From contig CALIXC010000170.1 of assembly GCA_938046755.1 (NCBI GenBank), positions 1-10,063 of the forward strand: 10,063 nt of DNA, read 5' to 3'. Under the pieces are notes generated by a model. That model was not told where the DNA came from, did no database searches, and saw only the letters and a list, made by a program, of their open reading frames with translations. This stretch comes from an uncultured Lautropia sp. (GTDB taxonomy: Bacteria; Pseudomonadota; Gammaproteobacteria; Burkholderiales; Burkholderiaceae_E). The translations under genes were made by a program, and so were the position numbers. Positions 5,861-10,063 of the stretch are shown here, piece by piece (position 1 is the first letter of the stretch; the number at the start of each line of letters is the position of its first letter).

Positions 5861-6751
5861 CTACGGCACCTCGTGCCCCTGCGAGGCGGCATAGACACTG
5901 ATCCAGTCCGCCTCGGAAAACTTCACGCGCACCGCCTCGGCAGCAGCCCGCAACCGTGCCGGGTTGCCCGAGCCCACCACCGGCATGATGGAGGCCGGGT
6001 GGGCCATCAGCCAGGCCAGCGCCAGCACGTCCAGCCGTTCCTCCCCCTGCGGTGCGCCCACCGCCCGCAGGGCCTCGGCCACCCGCACGCTGCGGGCATC
6101 CGTCGTATCGAAGAGCCGCCCGCCGGCCAGCGGTGACCACACCATTGGCCGGATGCGCATCCGCAAGGCCAGATCGATCGTCCCGTCGTCGAAGGCGTTC
6201 AGATGCAGCGGCGAGGCCTCGATCTGGTTCGTCAGCAGGGGCTCGGCCAGATACGATTGCAGCATCCGGAACTTGGGCACCGGAAAATTGGAAACCCCGA
6301 ACCGCCGCACCAGCCCGCGCCGACGCAACTCATCGAACGCCCCTGCGATCTCTTCCGGATTGGCGCACGGCGAGGGCCGATGGATAAGCAGCAGATCCAG
6401 ATAGCCGCACTGCAGGCTTCGCACCGAACGCTCGGCCGACCAGACGATGTGCTTTCTGGAATTGTCGTAATGCTTGGCCTTCATCCACGGCAGCGCCTTG
6501 TTGGGAAACAGGATGCCGCACTTGCTGACGATGCACATCTGCTCGCGCAGCGAAGGCTCCAGCGCCAGCCCGCGTCCGAACATCTCCTCGGTGGTGAAGC
6601 CCCCATAACAGGCAGCATGGTCGAAGACCCGGATGCCCAGCGCCAGCGCCTGATGGATCATGCGCAGGAATCCCTGGTCATCCAGCCCCCATTCATGGGC
6701 TCGCCAGTAGCCATGCGCCAGACGCGCATGCGTGAAGAAATTGGTGGTCAT
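5861..6751 (-). CDS. Aldo/keto reductase, YdhF-like (296 aa)
   Basis: This is an NADPH-dependent oxidoreductase of the aldo/keto reductase superfamily, a TIM barrel. The catalytic tetrad is complete: D44 and Y49 (F-D-H-A-A-C-Y-G-G), K77 (V-S-K-C-G-I) and H124 (L-L-I-H-R-P). Further family signatures are G-V-S-N-F for the barrel interior, N-Q-I-E-A-S, and the cofactor segment I-M-P-V-V-G-S-G-N-P-A-R-L near the C-terminus. The layout and length are close to those of Escherichia coli YdhF; the natural substrate is unknown. The start at 6751 is fixed by AGAGGAG six bases upstream. The frame runs on to an earlier ATG (6778), but this would lie over the -10 element. The gene converges on the PepSY gene with its stop codon immediately beside that gene's stop, so the transcripts must overlap. 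It is probably unrelated to the uptake operon. Confidence 0.92.
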   Translation of the reverse strand: MTTNFFTHARLAHGYWRAHEWGLDDQGFLRMIHQALALGIRVFDHAACYGGFTTEEMFGRGLALEPSLREQMCIVSKCGILFPNKALPWMKAKHYDNSRKHIVWSAERSVRSLQCGYLDLLLIHRPSPCANPEEIAGAFDELRRRGLVRRFGVSNFPVPKFRMLQSYLAEPLLTNQIEASPLHLNAFDDGTIDLALRMRIRPMVWSPLAGGRLFDTTDARSVRVAEALRAVGAPQGEERLDVLALAWLMAHPASIMPVVGSGNPARLRAAAEAVRVKFSEADWISVYAASQGHEVP

Positions 6752-6777
6752 GGCGTGCTCCTCTCGCTCCTGTAACA

Positions 6778-6783
6778 ATTATA
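6778..6783 (-). promoter_or_regulatory. -10 element (TATAAT) of the aldo/keto reductase promoter
   Basis: The minus strand reads a perfect TATAAT here, 26 bases upstream of the aldo/keto reductase ATG. This leaves room for a short leader carrying the AGAGGAG ribosome binding site. No good TTGACA match is seen 16-18 bases upstream, so the promoter may be moderate or need an activator. Its presence argues that the reductase is not simply read from the ATPase operon. Confidence 0.5.
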
Positions 6784-6785
6784 CA

Positions 6786-6831
6786 AGCCTAAGGAAGAGA
6801 GCACTTGGAGATCAAGCAGACACTTTAGGCT
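6786..6831 (-). repeat. 7-bp inverted repeat at the end of the DUF4276 gene
   Basis: AGCCTAA (6786-6792) and TTAGGCT (6825-6831) are perfect inverted copies separated by 32 bases; the second includes the DUF4276 stop codon. This could form a long-looped hairpin that weakly ends the ATPase operon transcript, but the loop is large and no T-run follows, so chance is possible. Confidence 0.2.
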
Positions 6832-7382
6832 GCTAGGCGGCGAATACCCTTGATCAGGACATTGAAACTATACGAACTGTTTCCACCCTCCAGATCCATA
6901 TGGAGGCCAATCGATCGCGATCCCTGAATCTTCTGATAGCGTCCCTGAGTCAGTTTCCTCAGCTCCTCTGCGGCATTGGCCAGCGCGTCCGGAGCAAGAT
7001 ACTTCCGCTTTCTTTGCTGTACTGCCAACCCTTTCATGCACAACCCCTGCTCGACAGCCTGCAGGTCCCCCAGATAGAAACTCTCCAACTCATGGCATGC
7101 GATACGCACCAGAGCTTCGCTTCGACCTGCACGAGCACACAGATCCTGCAGCTTCCGTTTCACAGCTAGGCAGTCATGGCTATCTTTGTCTTGCAACACG
7201 ATGAAGTGACTGTCAGGCTGCTGCCAACCACGCAATCGTTGCTCCAACTGCTTCTGTAGATCCTGCTTTCCCTCGAAGACAAGATATTTAACATCAATAC
7301 CTTCCGGCAACAGCCGTGGAAGAACACCTTTTAGCATCTCGCGTGCCGAAGGCTCTTCCAGGCAAAACACCAGCGTCTTCAT
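6825..7382 (-). CDS. DUF4276 family protein, TOPRIM-like (185 aa)
   Basis: DUF4276 proteins are typically encoded directly after RecF/OLD-like ATPases. The acidic pattern here is TOPRIM-like: E9-E10-P-S-A after the first strand (K-T-L-V-F-C-L), D65-K-D67 after a second (H-F-I-V-L-Q), and E98-L-E100-S-F-Y-L-G-D near the middle. These would bind metal in a nuclease or ligand-sensing role; this functional reading is inference. The C-terminal G-S-R-S-I-G-L-H (154-161) and N-S-S-Y-S-F-N-V-L (168-176) are typical of the family tail. The ATG at 7382 overlaps the ATPase stop by one base (TAATG), so the two are translationally coupled and probably made in fixed ratio. An in-frame ATG further up (7418) would overlap the ATPase more and is less likely. 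In known systems built this way (PARIS, OLD/Gabija types), the ATPase senses phage and the TOPRIM part executes. Confidence 0.8.
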   Translation of the reverse strand: MKTLVFCLEEPSAREMLKGVLPRLLPEGIDVKYLVFEGKQDLQKQLEQRLRGWQQPDSHFIVLQDKDSHDCLAVKRKLQDLCARAGRSEALVRIACHELESFYLGDLQAVEQGLCMKGLAVQQRKRKYLAPDALANAAEELRKLTQGRYQKIQGSRSIGLHMDLEGGNSSYSFNVLIKGIRRLAA

Positions 7383-8569
7383 TACGGGTCCACCCCCGCG
7401 AAGAAACCCTGTTTCCACAGATAGCCCATCTTGTCGCCGTCCTTCATGTAGGCCACGATCTGAGCATCCTCCCTAGCCCGGCGTACCTGCGTATAGCCGT
7501 TCTTCTTCACCAACCAGAAGACCTCTTCCACATCCAGTGCATTCAGGAAATCCGGCGAATGCGTCGATACCATGACCTGACCACGGCCGCGGATGGCATA
7601 GTCTCGAAACTCCTCAGCCAGCTCCAATAAAAGGGCTGGGTACAGCTGATTCTCCGGCTCCTCCACGCACAGGAGCGGATGAGGATCTGGATCATGTAGC
7701 AACACCAGATAGGCAAACATCTTGATGGTTCCATCCGACACGTAGCGATCCACAAATGGATCCACAAATGCCCCATCCTGAAATTGCAGCAACAGACGTC
7801 CATCCTCCGTCGGCTTGGGCACAACAGACGAAACCCCTGGTACACGCTCGCGCATGCGCCGGACGATCTCCTGGAAAATACCTGGATGCTCTTCATGGAT
7901 GTGACGCGCAACCAGCTGAAGATTGTCACCGGTCACTGACAGATGATCATCGACGCCTACAGCGTCCTTGCTGCCTCTGGCAGCGCTGATGTGGAAATCA
8001 GAGACATGCCAGTTCTCGATCAACCGGCGGAAGGCATGCGCAGCTTTGAATCGCTGAAACTGCCCCAGTCCGCTGATAGCCAGCGTACCACTGTCGACCC
8101 GCTGCTCTTCCCGCGTCAGATCCTCGTCGCGCCGAAAATCCTCCTCGTTGTTAATGGCATAGCCCTCCCCCATACGAAAATCCAGGAAGTGAAACGGGGA
8201 ACCGTACCGTCCTCTCTTGTAGCGCAATACCTCATGAAGAACGACCGGCCGCCCTCGCTCCTCCCCAAGGTGCAGTAGATAGGTCACCAACCGATCGACA
8301 CCACTGATCTCCAGACGGAACTTGATCTCAATCTCGATGCCCTCCCCAGGATCTGCACCACGCGAGAGCATCTCCCGAAAACCACCGCGCTGCTGCATGG
8401 CATGACGGACGTTGAAGAGCAGGCAATCCTTCAAGAATCCAAATACCCCGAACAGCGTACTCTTGCCCGTGCCGTTGGCCCCCACGACCACGCACAGACT
8501 GGGCATGTCGACGATACTGGCATCCCGGAAGCTCTTGTAGTTCTTCAGACGGATGGATTCGATACGCAT
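7382..8569 (-). CDS. AAA family ATPase, RecF/OLD-like (395 aa)
   Basis: This is an ABC/SMC-type ATPase of the AAA_21/AAA_15 group. The N-terminus M-R-I-E-S-I-R-L-K-N-Y-K-S-F is the standard opening. Walker A is G30-A-N-G-T-G-K-S-T (30-38), the signature-like V-S-D-G-T lies at 277-281, Walker B is P-L-L-C-V-E-E-P-E (298-306, catalytic E304), and the H-switch is S-T-H-S-P (335-339). The middle (about 60-270) is the variable lid. It lacks a fused TOPRIM domain; that role appears to be supplied by the next gene, joined by a TAATG overlap. The start at 8569 begins the conserved N-terminus; the frame is open to ATG 8668, which would add 33 unconserved residues. The 152 bp before the gene carry no other convincing gene, and I see no strong promoter there. 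The likely role is anti-phage defence or another DNA-damage-linked response. Confidence 0.88.
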   Translation of the reverse strand: MRIESIRLKNYKSFRDASIVDMPSLCVVVGANGTGKSTLFGVFGFLKDCLLFNVRHAMQQRGGFREMLSRGADPGEGIEIEIKFRLEISGVDRLVTYLLHLGEERGRPVVLHEVLRYKRGRYGSPFHFLDFRMGEGYAINNEEDFRRDEDLTREEQRVDSGTLAISGLGQFQRFKAAHAFRRLIENWHVSDFHISAARGSKDAVGVDDHLSVTGDNLQLVARHIHEEHPGIFQEIVRRMRERVPGVSSVVPKPTEDGRLLLQFQDGAFVDPFVDRYVSDGTIKMFAYLVLLHDPDPHPLLCVEEPENQLYPALLLELAEEFRDYAIRGRGQVMVSTHSPDFLNALDVEEVFWLVKKNGYTQVRRAREDAQIVAYMKDGDKMGYLWKQGFFAGVDP

Positions 8570-8721
8570 GGCCTTCCCCAGAGAATCATCCCTGACTAGC
8601 CTCGTATTATCCAATAGAAGCCTCTTCCATGAAAGGCGCCCGTTTCCTTTCCATGACCACGGAGGCATCGCCTTTCAGCAGCCGTAAACAGCCAATGCAG
8701 CCTCAGGATCGGGACAAATAG

Positions 8722-9855
8722 TCATCCACGACAGATCTGGCCTCCTGACCCATCACCTTGCCAACATGCCTTTTCTATCAACGGCTTGGCACGATCCAGA
8801 TCGTCCATCGACTTTAACCGTAGCTCCACATCGCCCACGCCCCAGGTGCCTATTCCTTGGATATTCTTGGCAAACCCACTGTCATAGTCAGAGTCTGGCA
8901 AAGTCCGCGGATCAAGCTTCAGATTCAACAGTAGACGTCTCTTCTGAATGATGACCGACCCGAAACTCCGAAGCCTGCGAAGAGCCAAATACAGACGTGT
9001 CTGCTTCACAGTTACGTCATCCCCCAGAGACGTCACGAAGCTGCACAACTGAGCGCAGATCTGCCGAACCTCATCTGTGGTTTCCTGCAGTCTCTGATCG
9101 AAGGGCTTATCCCTGCCCGTCCTATCCGGAGCCAAGGGTACTCCGTTCTCATGAGGAATCATGCCTCCATCGGACACACCAGCTGTCCGATACGGTTCAA
9201 TACCATCTCCGGCCCCGACTTCGCCGGAATCGATACTCCTTCCCGGCACGATCACGTCACCTGATCGTGCAGAGTCCGGCCTGGGCTCCGACGATGCCTG
9301 CACCTGCGCGTTTACCAGCTCCAGCAGTAGCAGGTCATCACCAAAGAACTTATAACGAATCAAGTCAATACTACGCGGTATCTGTTGCACGGCATGTTGA
9401 TCATAGCGCGTAAAGTCCGACGCAATGCACAGTAATCGTGCGCCAGGCCAATCAATGCGTTCGGCAGACTCACGACCCAGCCTATCCAGCACCAGCCATT
9501 TGAACTCCGCTCGATGGTCGAGCAGCCAATCCAGATAGAAAAGTCCTTGATTAATGACACTCTCGTGAACATGCCGCTTGTACTCGATGATCACAGGACA
9601 ATTATCTTCGTCCAGTCCCAGAGAGTCGATCCTCCCTCGGTGCGTCTTCCCCGTCACGTATTCCGAGGCCAGGAACCGTACCCCAAGAAGCACCTCCATC
9701 TGCCCCTCGATTAGACGTTGTAGCTTACGCTCCAATGTCGCAGACGTTGCCGACAGCTCGACAGCCTTGTCACCCTCAAGACGGAACAACTGGATATCGC
9801 CCATATCCTGACGTCCCCCATTTGCCAGAAGTCCACTTGGCCCACACGGCCTCAT
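8722..9855 (-). CDS. NucS-like PD-(D/E)XK nuclease fused to a DUF5655 domain
   Basis: Counting from the ATG at 9804 (360 aa), residues 1-165 form a restriction-like fold. The motif is G-R-I-D60-S-L, then V-I-I-E74-Y-K76-R, then N-Q86-G-L-F-Y-L-D-W: a full PD-(D/E)XK active site with the trailing Gln seen in NucS/RecB-type enzymes. A hydrophilic linker (about 168-235) follows, and then a DUF5655 domain (about 240-345) with V-T-V-K-Q-T-R-L-Y-L-A, G-I-G-T-W-G-V-G-D-V-E and D-L-D-R-A-K-P-L-I-E-K. Homologues usually start at M-G-D-I-x-L-F, favouring 9804. However, the ATG at 9855 has the better ribosome binding site (GGAGAGG close upstream), so the longer 377-aa form is given. It probably cuts DNA; target and control are unknown. 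It lies 152 bp upstream of the ATPase gene on the same strand and may belong to the same defence unit. The last residues after E-K-A are unlike the family and may reflect a late frameshift. Confidence 0.82.
   Translation of the reverse strand: MRPCGPSGLLANGGRQDMGDIQLFRLEGDKAVELSATSATLERKLQRLIEGQMEVLLGVRFLASEYVTGKTHRGRIDSLGLDEDNCPVIIEYKRHVHESVINQGLFYLDWLLDHRAEFKWLVLDRLGRESAERIDWPGARLLCIASDFTRYDQHAVQQIPRSIDLIRYKFFGDDLLLLELVNAQVQASSEPRPDSARSGDVIVPGRSIDSGEVGAGDGIEPYRTAGVSDGGMIPHENGVPLAPDRTGRDKPFDQRLQETTDEVRQICAQLCSFVTSLGDDVTVKQTRLYLALRRLRSFGSVIIQKRRLLLNLKLDPRTLPDSDYDSGFAKNIQGIGTWGVGDVELRLKSMDDLDRAKPLIEKACWQGDGSGGQICRG
9246..9270. repeat. Perfect 9-bp inverted repeat inside the nuclease linker
   Basis: GCACGATCA and TGATCGTGC flank a 7-base loop, with all nine pairs matching. 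It lies in the stretch coding for the low-complexity linker between the nuclease and DUF5655 domains (A-R-S-G-D-V-I-V-P). It would form a stable mRNA hairpin, or could be a protein-binding palindrome. Confidence 0.4.
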
Positions 9856-9866
9856 AACCTCTCCGT

Positions 9867-9895
9867 CATATAACAGCTACGAGGACTCCCTGCAA
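9867..9895 (-). promoter_or_regulatory. Possible extended -10 promoter for the nuclease gene
   Basis: The minus strand has TTGCAG (9895-9890), a 17-base spacer, and TATATG (9872-9867) preceded by TG one base away, an extended -10 layout. Transcription would start near 9860, which would cut off most of the ribosome binding site of the 9855 start and favour the start at 9804. Hexamer matches are only moderate. Confidence 0.25.
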
Positions 9896-9968
9896 TGACG
9901 GTACGACAAACGGGCACACGCATCTACCCCCAAGCAACAGCCACTATTACGCGGGCCGCGCCTACCTC

Positions 9969-9989
9969 TCAGGCCCAAACAGGGCCTGA
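9969..9989 (-). terminator. Terminator-like hairpin after the right-edge gene
   Basis: TCAGGCCC and GGGCCTGA form a perfect 8-bp, G+C-rich stem around a 5-base loop, 14 bases beyond the stop of the minus-strand gene at the right edge. No T-run follows on the minus strand, so it is either a weak intrinsic terminator or a 3'-end stabiliser. It cleanly separates that gene from the nuclease gene. Confidence 0.4.
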
Positions 9990-10003
9990 TCAACTCAGAC
10001 ATT

Positions 10004-10063
10004 TCAGAAATCCCAGTCCTCGTCCTCGGTGGCCACGGCCTTGCCGATGACGTAGGACGAACC
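10004..10063 (-). CDS. C-terminal 19 codons of an unidentified gene, runs off the window
   Basis: The minus strand reads GSSYVIGKAVATEDEDWDF followed by TGA, in one open frame from the right edge with G/C-ending codons throughout. The very acidic tail ending in D-W-D-F suggests a cytoplasmic protein with an exposed C-terminus. It resembles, but does not match, the W-x-x-F tethering pentapeptide of chemoreceptors (here W-D-F). I do not recognise the family. A hairpin just downstream fits the end of a transcription unit. Confidence 0.5.
   Translation of the reverse strand, partial: GSSYVIGKAVATEDEDWDF

Noticed and set aside
8570..8668. A 33-residue N-terminal extension of the ATPase (start at 8668)
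   Set aside because: The conserved family opening M-R-I-E-S-I-R-L-K-N-Y starts at 8569, and the added residues have no expected counterpart.
1..10063. CRISPR array, tRNA, rRNA or insertion sequence
   Set aside because: No regularly spaced direct repeats, no cloverleaf or rRNA-like stretch, and no transposase-like frame with terminal inverted repeats were seen on either strand.
10004..10063. Chemoreceptor C-terminus (tethering pentapeptide)
   Set aside because: The tail ends D-W-D-F, lacking the W-x-x-F spacing, and the preceding residues (Y-V-I-G-K-A-V) do not resemble the usual Ala/Pro-rich chemoreceptor linker.

Overview
The window appears to contain two unrelated pieces of DNA. Bases 1 to about 1675 look like an actinobacterial (or at least Gram-positive) conjugative or integrative element. 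All of its genes run on the minus strand: the 3' end of an unidentified gene, a possible 41-residue small gene, a replication-relaxation family protein, a small serine-recombinase-like protein that has lost its catalytic serine, and the first 29 residues of an intact-looking serine recombinase that runs off the left edge. Most of these genes overlap by 4 nt (GTGA or ATGA), so they form a compact operon.

From about 1676 to the right edge the content is that of a high-G+C Gram-negative bacterium. A betaproteobacterium of the Burkholderiales (for example an oral Lautropia-like organism) is my guess, not something the sequence proves. The evidence is a TonB-dependent outer-membrane receptor with a TonB box and terminal Phe, together with a PepSY inner-membrane protein. 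The change occurs inside two genes at once: the minus-strand gene on the left loses its 5' part, and a plus-strand DUF2946 gene on the right loses its start. No transposase or attachment site is visible there, so an assembly chimera is the simplest explanation.

Layout of the right part: DUF2946 fragment (1676-2008, +), two tandem hairpins (2019-2062), TonB-dependent siderophore receptor (2134-4245, +) and PepSY membrane protein (4256-5860, +). Together these make a metal or siderophore uptake operon. An aldo/keto reductase on the minus strand (5861-6751) has a stop codon that directly abuts that of the PepSY gene, and it has its own promoter with a perfect TATAAT.

Upstream of it, also on the minus strand, lies a block that looks lower in G+C by eye: a NucS-like PD-(D/E)XK nuclease fused to DUF5655 (8722-9855), a RecF/OLD-type AAA ATPase (7382-8569) and a DUF4276 TOPRIM-like protein (6825-7382). 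The last two overlap by one base (TAATG). The ATPase plus TOPRIM-like pair resembles the logic of known anti-phage systems (OLD, Gabija, PARIS), and the adjacent nuclease makes this the best candidate for an undescribed defence cassette in the window. The right edge holds the last 19 codons of an unidentified minus-strand gene. I see no tRNA, rRNA, CRISPR array or insertion sequence.
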